Of a DNA stretch of 64,000 nucleotides, positions 12,801 to 24,706 are shown piece after piece. The DNA is from Phaseolus vulgaris (lineage: Eukaryota > Streptophyta > Magnoliopsida > Fabales > Fabaceae). A program made the position numbers and the translations under genes. Where the stretch lies: assembly GCF_000499845.2 (NCBI RefSeq), contig NC_023757.2, positions 2,576,118 through 2,640,117 on the forward strand, given 5' to 3'. The notes under the pieces were generated by a model that was not told the origin of the DNA, did no database searches, and saw only the letters and a program-made list of their open reading frames with translations. The number at the start of each line of letters is the position of its first letter. Position 1 is the stretch's first letter.

Positions 12801-13770
12801 CACAACTGAGATATGATGCTTTTAGTGTAAGCCTCCTTGTCCCATAAGACCTCCATTTTCAAAACAAATATTTAATTTTTAACTCATTCTACCATAACAG
12901 TAGCCTTAGTATAAAATTGGTTTTATACTTCTGATAGAGTCATCTATTCTTGAAATTGTTCTTATGGTCCATTGTAGAATGCTTAGAGACTCTTGCTTGA
13001 GTTCTAATGAACAGTAAAGTGGAATAATAGTTGAATCTAAGCTTGCAATGACATTATAAATGTTGATTTTCCAAAATGTTCTCCTGTGATTCTTTCCAAA
13101 TTGTTTACTAGATTGCGAGTTTGACCATTTCCTTCTGTTTCCTCGTCCCCTATATAATTCACGAAGGCTGCACTTTGTGCCTATCTAATTTAAATGAACT
13201 GTGTTGTAGGCCAGTAGAGTTGCATTATGCACATCTGGGACAGTTGCTGTGGAGCTGCAGCTTGCACGATTACCCTGTGTTGTGGCATATCGTGCCCATA
13301 TTTTGACAGAATGGTATGTTCGGTACAAAGCTAAGATACAGTACATATCACTTCCCAATATTCTTTTGGACAAGGCCATTATTCCTGAAGCACTCTTTCA
13401 ATCTTGCAAACCGGCAAAGTTAGCCTTGTTGCTCAAGTAAGAATGAATTTGAAATTCTTTCGATTAGAAGAAAAATAAATAACAGAATTTAAATGCTTCA
13501 AGCTGAGAATTTATTAGCTGAGGGAAGTGTTTTTTGTTGGAATAGTTGACATGTTTTTTAATTATATATTACAGTGATTTAATACACGATAATGGTTGTC
13601 GAGAAGAACAAGTAATTGCAGCACAAAAGTTTGTCAAGCTTATATTGCCTTCAGAGAGAATAAAGCACAATCTACCACAACAAAATTTGAAATCTTATGC
13701 CGACTACACTCCAAGTGCAATTGCAGCATGGACTATATTAAACCATGGGAGGCCAGTGACTAGTATCTAA
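9840..13770 (+). CDS. LPXB: Lipid-A-disaccharide synthase (LpxB) homologue, mitochondrial
   Basis: Eight exons give 480 aa: 9840-10111, 10732-10831, 11482-11587, 11678-11901, 12189-12267, 12588-12826, 13210-13436, 13575-13770. All frames join. The family GT19 transfers a UDP-diacyl-glucosamine unit onto lipid X. Visible motifs are LVAGEVSGD (58-66), GVGGAKMASEG (88-98), SPSVWAW-like PSFWAWKGG, LLPGSR and CTSGT-VAVELQLARLP, in the order of bacterial LpxB, including the C-terminal YISLPNIL. Residues 1-46 are rich in Arg, Lys, Ser and Trp and lack acids until Asp46, like a mitochondrial targeting peptide; Arabidopsis Lpx proteins are mitochondrial. Met47 is an alternative start giving a protein without it. 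The first intron seems to use a GC donor (see findings). Plant LpxB's physiological product is still debated. Confidence 0.94.
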
Positions 13771-16700
13771 GGACATCTCTTCCTGCGATTCTCTGGCTTT
13801 GGATTTTTCTCTGCAAAGGGATGTCTGTCTGCTGCTCTATGTATGGGTCATGTGAGAAAAAATAATCAGTGGTTTTCACACTTCAGTCTCGAATTGTAAA
13901 GGTTAAGTTTTTTTACAAGGAATTAGACTTCTATCTGATTTCTGTTTTTATCTCATTTCTATTCGCAGTGTTCGCTTTGGACAAGTCAAAGGAATCGTGC
14001 ACAGCCGATAAATGGCGCCATTATTTTAAGATTAAATTGTAAGGTATGGAACACCGGTCCCACAAGGGTTGTACGAGATTATAGTGTAGGATTATAAGTT
14101 GGACTCTCCAACCACAATTACTAGATTTTGCAGTATGTATGCTTCTCAATGATTTTATCATTTAGGAGTACGAGTAGTGTTGATTCAAAAGTGTCATTCA
14201 ATTCCTAAGCACTCGTTAGTACCAGCTTATACTACCCAACACTAGGATAAGATAGAGAATTTGAAATTCTTTGATGAACCAATAAGAAACTTTCTTGTTT
14301 ATAGCGGAACAAAGACAGTCAAAGAATAAAAGTAGTAAAAAAATGGAGCAGAATTCCTTACAACAATCATGAAAGTTTCTCTAACCAGCCCACTTAATAT
14401 TTCTTCCACAACTTTTTGGGACCTTCAAATTTGTTCTCATTTCCTTAAACAACTCTCCCATTTTTTCAAACTATCCCCATGATTCTGCAATCCCCACTGC
14501 CCCTACTCCTATACTAATTTCGGTCACTTCCCCCACTCCTATATTAATTTCCCCCTTATCTCCTCCACCATTTCTTATGTTCTCCCCCACTAATTCACCC
14601 TCATCATTAGCTCTTAGGCTATCATCATTTGGGCCCATATTCTTTTCTCTCATTAGAAGAGGGCACTATCACCTTAGTCACTAGCCTCTTAGAACCCTGT
14701 TCATATAGACCTGTTCAAATATCAACACCCTCAACCAGTGTCATCTTGTCCTCAAGGTGAACCCACGACCAAGTTTACCAGGTGTTCTCTTGATTAGACA
14801 AACCAATCCATTTGATTAGGACTTGTGAAGTTTCATCCAGCAAATTGAACACTGCTAAGACTTCTTGGGTAACAGTTGGTATTTCATATTCTTCTGTCAA
14901 CTTTGTTGGTCATTTTTTACTAGTGGTAGTAGTCAAAGTGGCCCTTTAGCTATATGGGTTTTATCATCAACGATGTAATTTCTAGTGGTTGCTTCTTCCT
15001 GCATCTCTTTACGTTCTTGTGACACTCCCATAAGTTTTTTTATTCCAAAAATGATCTTTTGTGAAAAGGTTAAAATAAACGATCATCAATTCAAAATTTA
15101 AGCATTTAATAAATTAAAGTCATACAGAAAAAATAATCGTAGGAATATATAAATGATCATATGCATCATCTCATATTTAACATAAGTTATCCAATATTTT
15201 ATTCTGATATAACAATTAAGATCAAAAGTGACTACATTTTTTTATCTAAGTTTTGTAAATATTAGCACTTATCAGTAAGGTGAGAATGAATCTATAAAAC
15301 GCAATACGAAAAATTAAAATGTCAATTTATAGTTTCACTGTTCAATTTCAATTTAATTACAACCTTCATATTAAACAACATTAGCAAAACAAATTTTATC
15401 TTCAACCTTTCTTTTCCTATATTTGTTTTCAAATATTATAACATTAATTCCGTCCTTATTTTCCAATTTTCAAAATTATTAATTAACATAAAACAGTAAA
15501 TGTTAAAACAACCTCTATAAAATGTGTATAGTAAATTCATAATTATTTATTTAAATTTTATTCTTATAAAAATATGCTATTTAATTTTTGTGATATTACA
15601 AATTTTGCAACATTTTCTTTACTCACTAGTTTTTATTTATTTTTACGTACTCCTTTTACCTATTATTATCTTTACTCAACTGTCTTTATCTCTCCTTTTT
15701 CATTTCTTTCTTAATCTTTTCAAAAAAATTATAATTTTAATATTATAAAATATCAAATATTAATAAAAAAGAATAATACTCCTTCAATTCAATTTTAACA
15801 CTCATAATCACATTCACAATTACATTATTTCTATTACATTTACTTATCATAAAAAATTATATGGTATCATTTAGAACACAAATCAAAAGTTAACACCATG
15901 TTCGTCCCAACCTTTTGCACTTACGAAATAATTTTAATATAAAAATCATAATTATGTGTTGGTCCAACCCACACAACTTTTTAAAATAATAAAAAATATT
16001 TTTATCTGCGTCAATATTTTTTTATTTCAAGTAATGTTTTAGTCTAATTTTCGTTATTCTTTACAAATAATTCAAAAAATAATTTTATCTACATCAATTT
16101 GGTCGATGCAATACAATTTTATTATATTTTATTTTTCAGGTAACGTTGAGAGTGAATTTGGTCCACACTACTTGTCTATCATCTCACTCTTTATTGATTC
16201 TTAGCTCCGACACTGAATCCTTGTTTAGTGTGTAAAACAATTTCGTACCACTTAAATAAATTAATTGTTAAGTATATAAATGATCATAGACATCTGATAA
16301 TTAATCCGAGTTATTCAATATTTTATTTTTAATAAATATTTCCTTCTAAATAAAATTCACATAACAATTTATCGATGCTGCGAGATGTAAAATTCAAAAT
16401 TTAGGTCAAACGATTACGTCATTCAACGTAAATTTTGCATTTTTTTGATATTTTATGTTTTAGTTGAACATAAAAGAGTTTGATGTAGTAGACCAAGTTT
16501 GTAATGGTGTGTGTATTTTTTGTGCGGACCGTGACACAGTAAAAATAAACTCTTACCAAATAAATAAATTAATATTTTAACTATTTTCATTTTAATTTAA
16601 AATACTATAATATTATTATAATGGGTTATTAAATGGTGTTATTCACTGATTGCAGTATTAACAAAACTTTTTCCTTCTTTTTTTGTGCAGAGAAAATCTG

Positions 16701-16943
16701 TTCCATTTAAAGTTATATACGTGTATCACGAGAAACCAAAACTCCTTGAAATAGTTATCTTAAACTTAAAAACCAGTGTACTCATTCAAGTGTAAGTTGA
16801 ATCCCGTGAATTTTGAAGCCCTCAACTATGAAAAACAGCATCCAATCCTAAATATAGAATCCTTTAAGTTGAATAGTTGTTGTTTGTTCTTAAAGAACTA
16901 ATTAAAATTAAACGAGACACTTTAAGGTGTTGCAACCCATTGT
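13771..16943. other. 3' region of LPXB, decayed gypsy element, AT-rich DNA
   Basis: The first 250 bp are likely LPXB 3' UTR. A gypsy integrase/chromodomain relic follows (14700-15020, minus strand). From 15020 to 16940 the sequence is very AT-rich and holds no recognisable gene; the frame at 15524-15748 is low-complexity and hydrophobic by composition alone. Confidence 0.6.
14700..15020 (-). pseudogene. Relic of a Ty3/gypsy chromovirus polyprotein C-terminus
   Basis: Read on the minus strand, a broken frame gives words resembling the end of a plant gypsy integrase with chromodomain: a stretch like TQEVLAVFNLLDETSQ, then VLIKWIGLSNQENTW, a stop where a residue is expected, then VHLEDKMTLVEGVD. 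Plant chromovirus chromodomains have the pattern VLVKWxGL...ATWE...LEDK. In-frame stops show it is dead. The more 3' minus-strand frame at 14471-14653 may be the tail of the same element. Confidence 0.55.
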
Positions 16944-16950
16944 TATAAAT
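16944..16950 (+). promoter_or_regulatory. Candidate TATA box of the pectin methylesterase gene
   Basis: TATAAAT lies 44 bp upstream of the start codon. If used, the 5' leader would be only about 20 nt. Confidence 0.45.
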
Positions 16951-16993
16951 TACGATGAGTCATGCATGAATAAAGCAAAGCAAAAGAAAAAGT

Positions 16994-19458
16994 ATGGCCT
17001 CAAAATATGTATATTGTAGCATTAAGGTGACTCTGATGGTAGTTTTTCTGACAACCCAGGTTGTGTTACCTGATGATGATACACCAATGCCTTCTGATAA
17101 GACAGAATTAGGGTCATGGTTTCAAAGTAATGTAGGGACTTTAAGGAAAAGAAAGGGTAGCTTGGACCCTAAATTAGTGGCTGCTGAAGAAGGTGCCAAG
17201 GTTGTGAAGGTAATGCAAGATGGGAGTGGGGAATACAAGACCATAAGTGATGCCCTTAGAAGCATACCTTCAGGGAACACCATGCGTGTGATTTTGTATA
17301 TTGGACCAGGAAATTACCATGAGAAAATCACCGTTGAGAAGACAAAACCTTTCGTGACCTTCTATGGGAAACCAGGGAACATGCCAAACTTGACCTATGA
17401 CGGCACGGCAAGACAATATGGCACTGTTGATAGTGCCACATTGATTGTTTTATCAGACTACTTTGTGGCTGCCAACATTATAATATCGGTTTGTTCCTTC
17501 TTAATCTCATTATTTTCTTAATCATATCTTTTGTTTTGATTGGTTTTTTTTGTTGTGTTTTTTTTTTATCAATAAAAATAAATAAATAAATATAAACCAT
17601 TTCAGAATTGATTCAATACTTATAAAAAAAATAAATTTTAGTGTTTACTAAATCCTAAATTTTTATTTGACAACTAATAATATACAGAAAAATAAATTTT
17701 AGTGTTTCCTAAACCCTAAATTTTTTATTTGACAACTAATAATATACAGAAAAATAAATTTTAGTGTTTCTTAAACCCTAAACCTCAAAAACCAACTATA
17801 ATGTTAACCAACAAAGTAATACATCAACTAACAAATTTCAAACAAACAAATGATCAAGGTACAGTTAGAATAAGAGAAAAAAAAATAGACAAAAAAAAAA
17901 TAGACAAATTAATTAGTTGTAATACTATCTAAATTAAAGACCATTTTAGAAATTAAACAAAAAAAAATTGGTTTCTAAATTAGTTTCTATTATTGTTAAA
18001 TAGTTTTTAAATTGATATCTAATTAGTTACCAAGGTTTTAACTACGAATTATTTAGATTCTAAATTTGGTAGCAAAAATCTTGGTTGCTAATTAGATATA
18101 AATTTAGAAACCAAAATTTTTGTAGTATCTAAAATGGTTTCTAATTTAGTTATTATAGTAACTAAATTGTTTTTTATCTCTAAAATCGGTTTTTATTTCA
18201 TGATTTTCTTGTAATGGTGATTTGGAAGTAAATTCAAAACCAAACATTTAACTGAATTAGGATGAACAATTCTAATTCATCAACTACTACCCCTTTAAAA
18301 ATAACATTATAGTTGTGCTTTCAAATCATCTCACTTTTCACAATTTTTTGTTTGACTCTCTGGTTTATGAATTTGATGATGTTTTAGAACTCTGCTCCAA
18401 GACCTGATGAAAACAGTGTAGGAGGTCAAGCAGTTGCATTACGAATTTCTGGAGACAAAGCTACATTTTATAACTGCGAGCTATATGGGTACCAAGACAC
18501 ATTGTTGGATGATGCAAATAGACATTTTTTCAAAGACTGTTTGATTCAAGGATATGTTGATTATATTTTTGGAAGTGGAAAGTCACTATATGTGGTAATT
18601 CCATTTAATATATATAGTTTCATAATAGGTATAATAATATTAGGTATTAATTCTTTAGGGTTTACTTTATGATGCAGAATTGCGAAATAAGAACTCTTGG
18701 CGATGAAGGGTTTACTTTTATAACAGCACAAGCAAGAAAAAATAAGCAAGAGGACAATGGGTTCTCCTTTGTACATTGTGAACTTACTGGAACTGGATCT
18801 GATACTTACTTGGGAAGAGCCTGGTTTGGTTATTCCACAGTCATCTTTGCTTACTGCAACATGGCCAACATTTTCAACAAACAAGCCTGGAGTGACAACA
18901 ATCACCCTGAATTCGACAAGTAAGAAAATCTCACATCGACTACAGATTAAGATATTTCATAATATATAAATAAATGCAAACCTCACACTACAAGAAAATC
19001 ATTAAATAAAAACAAATTTTAGAGATCAAACATAATTTGTTGTTATATCGAACTTTAGATACCAATATAGAAACCTAATAATTTTTTGTCTGGTCTTTAA
19101 TTTAATCACTATATAGCAACTAATTACTTTTTGTCTCTAAAATTAGTTTCTATCTAATGATTTTTTTGTAGTGTCACCTTATAAATTGATTATATGAAGT
19201 TGAGTTATACTTAAAGTTCACTTCTTAATAAATAATCATTTTCTAATTTTATAAACTTGTGATTAAACAATTGTTACTTTACCAAAGTGCAGAACTCTTT
19301 ATTTTGGGGAGTATAAGAACAGAGGACCTGGTTCAGATGTGAGAGGGCGTTCTCCATTGGCAAAGCAACTGAGTGAGTCAGAGGTTAAGCCATACCTAGG
19401 TATTGGTATGATAGAAGGGTCAAAATGGATACTTCCTCCTCCAACTCCCAAACTCTAA
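16994..19458 (+). CDS. Pectin methylesterase, pollen PPME1-like (CE8, no PRO domain)
   Basis: Four exons (16994-17488, 18388-18594, 18678-18919, 19293-19458) give 369 aa. It removes methyl esters from homogalacturonan in the cell wall. Residues 1-26 form a hydrophobic signal peptide ([13 protein letters not shown]), so the protein is secreted. The catalytic framework is complete: Gln179 in GGQAVAL, Gln201 and Asp202 in YGYQDTL, Asp223 in VDYIFG, Arg281 and Trp283 in YLGRAW. LGRAW and the C-terminal GSKWILPPP are typical of the Arabidopsis PPME1/VGD-like clade active in pollen tubes. There is no N-terminal inhibitor (PRO) domain. Introns 1 and 3 are loaded with repeats: a LINE 3' end, a 61-bp tandem repeat and a MITE in intron 1, and an LTR relic split by a MITE in intron 3. 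Pollen expression is inferred from the clade. Confidence 0.94.
17540..17628 (-). mobile_element. LINE 3'-end relic in PME intron 1
   Basis: On the minus strand the sequence reads TTGAATCAATTCTGAAATGG followed by ATTTATTTATTT and an A-rich tail. It parallels a second copy at 34104-34180, whose minus strand reads TTGAACCACCCCTGAAGTGG. This pattern with a poly(A) tail is characteristic of 3' ends of plant L1-like LINEs. No LINE coding sequence is attached. Confidence 0.5.
17631..17786 (+). repeat. Tandem repeat, 61-62-bp unit, about 2.5 copies
   Basis: Units start with ATAAATTTTAGTGTTT at 17631, 17692 and 17754; the third is partial. Copies 2 and 3 include AAACCCTAAA, a telo-box-like word. The array lies in PME intron 1. 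Confidence 0.9.
17875..18216. mobile_element. CACTA-type MITE, copy B, in PME intron 1
   Basis: Shares long blocks with copies at 31428 and 51549, including TTTCTAAATTAGTTTCTATT and TCTAATTAGTTACCAA. The right terminus (TGATTTTCTTGTAATG) is a mutated version of the family end. The left end is eroded by A-rich runs, so 17875 is approximate. Confidence 0.7.
18922..19250 (+). mobile_element. LTR relic in PME intron 3, split by a MITE
   Basis: The segment starting AATCTCACATCGACTACAGA, then GATATTTCATAATATATAAA and GCAAACCTCA, resumes after the MITE as CCTTATAAATTGATT...GTTGAGTTATACTTAAAGTTC ACTTCTTAATAA. The same word order occurs at 39600-39870 and 47690-47830. It ends before the primer-binding-site-like word seen in those copies. 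Confidence 0.65.
18986..19173. mobile_element. CACTA-type MITE, copy C, in PME intron 3
   Basis: Starts CACTACAAGAAAATCATTAA and ends TAATGATTTTTTTGTAGTG, an imperfect terminal inverted repeat. It is flanked by TCA on both sides (18983-18985 and 19174-19176), the 3-bp target duplication expected of CACTA elements. At 188 bp it is a shortened form of the family. It sits inside an older LTR relic, so the insertion order is clear. Confidence 0.85.
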
Positions 19459-19969
19459 TTAATTAGTAGATGGTTGTACATACTTTGATTAGTTCAATAC
19501 ACAAGTGGTGTATGTAGGCCTTCCTCCTCATAGCCTTCTCATTCCTCTTGCTTCAAATACTCATGTATGTCTTGTTATTCAAGTAATAATAGATTTTTTA
19601 TTTATTTTAATTTTAGGCTCTATATATTGATGTTGTATTTATGTCTTTTGTAAATTAGCTATTTCAATTCAATCACCATTAAAAGTTTTTGTTCTATTCA
19701 GTACTAAAAACATATTTATAGTTTTCAATTGAGTTTCTACCATTTGATTTTGTCATCGAGTGGTCATGTGGTCATGGATTGGAATTTTTAAAATTCAATC
19801 CAGATCCAAATAAAATGGATCAAACTTATTTGAATTTTTTAAATCCATTTAAAATAGATTAAATCTAGATTAAATGCACTTTGTTAATTATGAATTGGAT
19901 TTGGCAATTTAGATTTTTTGTCCACCCGTACACAAACGTAATTACTTAATTAGAATAGACTCTAATATC

Positions 19970-20100
19970 ATCTTAAGAAAATAAAATTTAAATTTAACTC
20001 AATCTCACAAAAGTGACTTAGTAAGGTGAAATTTGAACCAACTTATAAACCGTAACTTTTTTATATCTCTAGTCGATGTGAGATTTCCAATAATAAAATA
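19970..20100 (-). mobile_element. LTR plus primer-binding-site relic (minus strand)
   Basis: On the minus strand it reads GGAAATCTCACATCGACTAG, later TTTATAAGTTGGTTC and TGATATTAGAGTC. The last word resembles the initiator-Met tRNA binding site TGGTATCAGAGC that follows a 5' LTR in many plant retrotransposons. Confidence 0.6.
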
Positions 20101-20179
20101 TAATACCTTGTTTGGCATGTCTAAAAAAATGCTTAGAGTGTAACAAATTACAAATTACAAATTACAAGTCTCTGAAACT

Positions 20180-20615
20180 AGAAGTTCGAAGTTCATATGC
20201 AAGTGTAAAAAGAGTAGACAAAGTTTACAAAGAAGCGACATACACATATGCGTAAAGAGTAGATGAAATCTATGAAATAGTGCTAGACACAAGTCCATAA
20301 AGACTAGGCAAAGTCTATGAAAAATGCTAGACATAAATGCATAAAAGTTAGATGAAGTCTATAAAAAAAAGGCTAGATGCATGTGTATAAATATTATAAC
20401 TCTACAAAAAAGTGTTAGATGTAAGTAAATGAAGATAGACCCAACTTGAAAGAAGTGTTAGATGCAAAGCATAAAAATCAAGCAAAGTATACAAACAAGT
20501 GCTAGACACTTATGCAAGATGACAGACACATATCCATCGAAACATTATATGTAAGCATAAGAAGATTAGACAAAAGTCTATCGAAAACATTAGACACAAG
20601 CATTGATGGTAAGAC
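20180..20615 (+). repeat. Degenerate minisatellite, 42-46-bp period, about 9-10 copies
   Basis: Units begin with variants of TGCTAGACACAAGT and carry GACTAGGCAAAGTCTATGAA in the middle. Unit starts at 20281, 20325, 20371, 20413, 20456, 20500, 20545 and 20590 give spacings of 42-46 bp; earlier, more decayed units extend to about 20180. No coding potential is apparent on either strand. Confidence 0.85.
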
Positions 20616-22009
20616 ATAATTTCAAATTGAAGACGACTCCAACACGTGGATATCATAAGACATATATAACAATGTTCAAGAACATACCTTTGAAAAAATT
20701 TGATCCACACTTCCTAAATATTACAAAATGAGCATACCTAACCTCTAAGTTTGTATGTTTATTTTGGTGCAATACAAAATGCAAAAGAAGTTTGAGACAC
20801 AACACAATAATAATCAATAATTTTAAAAATATTATGTACATGAAAATATTAATCATCAGCAAGTCTAAGACTCAACTTGATAATAAATAATTTTTAAAAT
20901 ATTTATGCAAATGAAAATTGTAATTATCAAACAAGTCTAAAATTCAATATGATAATAAATATTTTTTCAAAATTATAATGTTGATGAAAATTTAAATCAG
21001 TAAGAAAATTCAAGACTCATCATGATAATTAATAATTTAAAAAATATATTTCAAATTTATTATGTTAAATAATTTAGTTGAAAAGTATGTGTGCATATGT
21101 ATATACACACATTTTAACCATGCCTACTAAATTATATGTTTACTTTGTAATATGCCTAATTATGTCTTTATATAGAACTATGTTACCTTATTTTCATTTT
21201 TTTATTTTGATATATTGATTATAAATCATGATTGTTTGATTAAGAGAACAAAAAATTATCTATTAGAGAACATATAATTGTATTAAGTTTAGTTAGATCG
21301 TCTATTGTCTATCACTTGTATTAGATGAAGTTTGTTCTTAATTGTCTTAGTGGTTTTTAAGTATTTCCTTTTCCTAGTTTTATATATGGAGAGTATGTGA
21401 ACCTCTACATGCATGCAATAAATGTTGTGCCCATACGCACTTTGTGTTATAATACAATTGCTTTATTTCATTCTTTTTATGAAAACTGGAAAAATATAAG
21501 AAGGAAATGTTGAATTTTATTTTAAAAAACTTTTGGTAATTTTTCACAAAGTATCCTCTATTACAAGTGACATTAATTGTCTCGTGACGAATGTCAGGTA
21601 AAACAAATCATAATCGAATATGACACATGAGTTGTTACACTCTTATGTAGAAAGAATTGCACCCTGACTATAAGTTATAGTTTTTGGTCTAGTGGTAAAC
21701 GTTCAATCCAACAACCATATCTGATTGCTGAAGGTGTTTCCCTCTTTAGGCCTATTGTGTTTTTTATGAGAACCAAAAATTAAGTCTTCAATCAAAGAAG
21801 AAACTAGAGAAGTAATCTCAAAAAGACAAATTGAAGAATACAAAAGTGTAATAAACATAGAAGAAAACCTCCTGCATGACAAAAAAATAATATTAAAAGA
21901 GGCATAGGTTAGAATAGCCTTTTTGACAACTTTCTTCATAGTTTTTCATGTTTGTTTTCTGGGATTAGTCTAGCCTAGGGTAGAATATGGCAACCCTAAA
22001 GAGATCATG

Positions 22010-22330
22010 TGTTAGGAGAAGTCCCACACTTTCCTTTAAGGCTTGCATTGTACAACTCCTTATGCTATAAAAGAGCCTCTTCATGTAAAACACACATTTG
22101 ATAATATAATACACTTTAGTTTGAAATCTTATGAGTGAAGTTCTTTTGTGAGAATGGTGAGCTTAGTTGAATTTTACCAAGAGCCTTCTTTCCTCTTGTT
22201 TTCTTAGAGCTTCCAAAAAGAGTCTCAAGAGACCTTCAAGAATTATAGCTACCCTACCCTAGAGTGTGTACATTTTGGTAAGAAAATACTTCACTTTTCC
22301 TTACTCCTTTTGTTGTGTAATCATGTTGAG
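22010..22330 (+). mobile_element. LTR-like segment
   Basis: Begins TGTTAGGAGAAGTCCCACAC, the typical 5' start of plant LTRs, and has a CTATAAAAGAGCC TATA-like box about 55 bp further on, as in LTR promoters. The right end and any internal retrotransposon sequence were not identified, so it may be a solo or truncated LTR. Confidence 0.45.
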
Positions 22331-24706
22331 CTTCAACCCTTCTTTCCTTTAGCCATTAAGATACATCCCAAAAGCATAAACACCATTCGACCATATACAT
22401 CATCCACTTACACTCACCAAAACACCAAAGAACTCTCTAATTTTTTCCATCAAGCATAATACTTAGAATATTCAACCATTCCCCTTTTCCCACCACCAAA
22501 CCACCTCCAATTTTCACCTAACCTAGATAGGATTACTTCTCCACATTTCCGTAACAAAACCATACAAAAAAATAACAAAAAATATTCAATAATATTCCAA
22601 GACCCACCTTCTTGGAATCTTGTTTCTCTCCTTTACGTCTTGTGTTCTTACATGCTTGGAATGGACTTTTCTTAGCATCTTGGGAGCCTTAAGAGGCCCT
22701 CATCAGTTTTTAGGAGAAGACTTTCCTTTTTTGAAAGATAAGATGGAAATGTACGTGAAGTACACACATTATCCCTTGTGACAGATTATTACCCATGGTG
22801 ATATTGAGATCTCATCCTTAGAAGAAGAGTTAGAAGAAGACTGTAAAAAAAAGAGTTCAACTACATGCAAATGAATAACAAACAAGGTACAAATGTCACA
22901 TGCCATTTAACATTGCACAACATCACTTCAACATGCACGATAGGGAAGCATAAACAATATTTTTTGTTTTCAAATTTCTTTCTCATAAAACCTTTCGTAT
23001 AGCCTAAGGTTTTCATTGTTGGCTTGCCTTCTTGTGAAAATTTTTACTTCCATGTTCTCTCTTATGCCAAACTTTTCATTTTAGAACTTTAATGGCACCC
23101 AAGAAGATCGCTCAGAAGGTTTCAGTTGTCTCTAACCTCGGAGAAGCCACACTAGTGTTTCTTGGAGCTTAGTTCATTCTTGGAAGGTTCTTGAACTTCA
23201 ACCTTGAATGATTGTGGCTATAAAGAAGTACTAAAACCATGAGGTATATAAATAGTTATGGTGCAATGCATAATTTGTGAAAGAGGACTTCAAGTCCCTC
23301 AATACTTGGTGAAGATTTCTAATACCAACATAGTTTTGAAGAACGATTAACTAGAAGAAAAAGATGTATCATCTTTTTAATGATCAAATTCTAAATATTT
23401 ATAGTGAACCATTTTATTTATATAATTATTTGATATAATCTATAGTATTAACAAAAAGGATTCTTCTATTTGATGTCAACAAAATTTACCTTTTAAGTAA
23501 TATTTTTATAAACTAAAATAGCTACATATATAAAAGAAAGTACCAACAAAATGAAAAAAAAATCTAAAAAATTATAAAAATATTTATATTTATTTTTAGA
23601 TGAACGTTTTTACCTTTTAATGAATAAAAAAATAATTTATTTATTAATTTAATAAAATAAATAATTGAATAATTCTTCTTTATTTCAAAAATCTAAATAA
23701 CCTCTATTTTTATATTGTATTATATTTTTAATTAATTAGTTATAAAAAATAATAAAGTTAAAAAATAATAAAATTGTATATATTTTAATATAATAAAAAT
23801 TTGAATACACATGTGCAATAATGCATGTGTTTTGCTAATATGTTGTAAAACTAAATAAAAGAATGAAATAGTGTTATTTAAAAAATTACATGAACTAGTA
23901 AAATATATAAAAAGCATAAAATAGAATAAAATTAAAAAAAAAATCTTAAATAATAAAATTTTCAAAAAACTTATAAAATAGTAGTGTAATGACTTAAGAG
24001 TAAAACTAGTAGAAAGATATACGACTAGGTATGTATCTACATTTTAAAATAATAAAAAATATAATTATTAAAATTTATATTAAGTTGATAAAAGAATGTA
24101 TATATAGAAAATAGTAGTAAGACACTTTTTATTAATATTTATAATGTTATTTGTTCATAGGAAGCATATTCATAGATTGTAAAATTAATAAAGTTAATTA
24201 TGTTTACAAAGATAAAGATAGTTAAAAAGTATAAAAAATAGTTATAAAATATAAAAAATAAAATTATAAAAAAAAATGTCTATAGAAATAAACATTATAA
24301 AGAGAATCCTATGTAAATGGTATAGATAAATAAGGAGATTTTTTATTTTATTTTTATTTCTTAATTTGTATTCTTTATACGCCAATCATATTCAAAACCC
24401 AAATACTCGGAGACAACACGTAGGCATATGAGAAGTCAGTCAATGGCAACAACAACTAGTTCATTCACTACTTTAATAATCATTGTCCTTTTTTTTTATT
24501 AATGTAATTTAATATTCTAAGACAATTCACATTCACTGGTACAGAACTTTCAAATTTTAAAGAAACTTCAATGAAGAGAGGAAAAACTATTAAATCACTT
24601 TTTATATTATTTATTTCATATTAAATTACGCGGTTTGTTTGCAGTTTTAGACTCTAGAAAAGCAGAAAAAAGAAGGCTTTTGAACTGAATCATCAACCAC
24701 TCTCCT

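Larger units (their letters stand above)
19459..24706. other. Intergenic DNA, repeat-rich, between PME and SOG1-like genes
   Basis: Contains the PME 3' UTR, a reverse-oriented LTR relic (19970-20100), a degenerate minisatellite (20180-20615), an LTR-like segment from 22010, and very AT-rich sequence from 23400 to 24360. The last 350 bp are the likely SOG1-like promoter and leader. No intact gene is seen. Confidence 0.65.

Noticed and set aside
20281..20615. Regular repeats considered as a CRISPR array
   Set aside because: Eukaryotic nuclear context, units directly adjacent without unique spacers, and decayed copies; it is a minisatellite.
21685..21709. tRNA or SINE promoter-like A box (TGGTCTAGTGG) and B box (GTTCAATCC)
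   Set aside because: The boxes are only about 5 bp apart, whereas tRNA and SINE promoters need roughly 30 or more; no cloverleaf can be formed.
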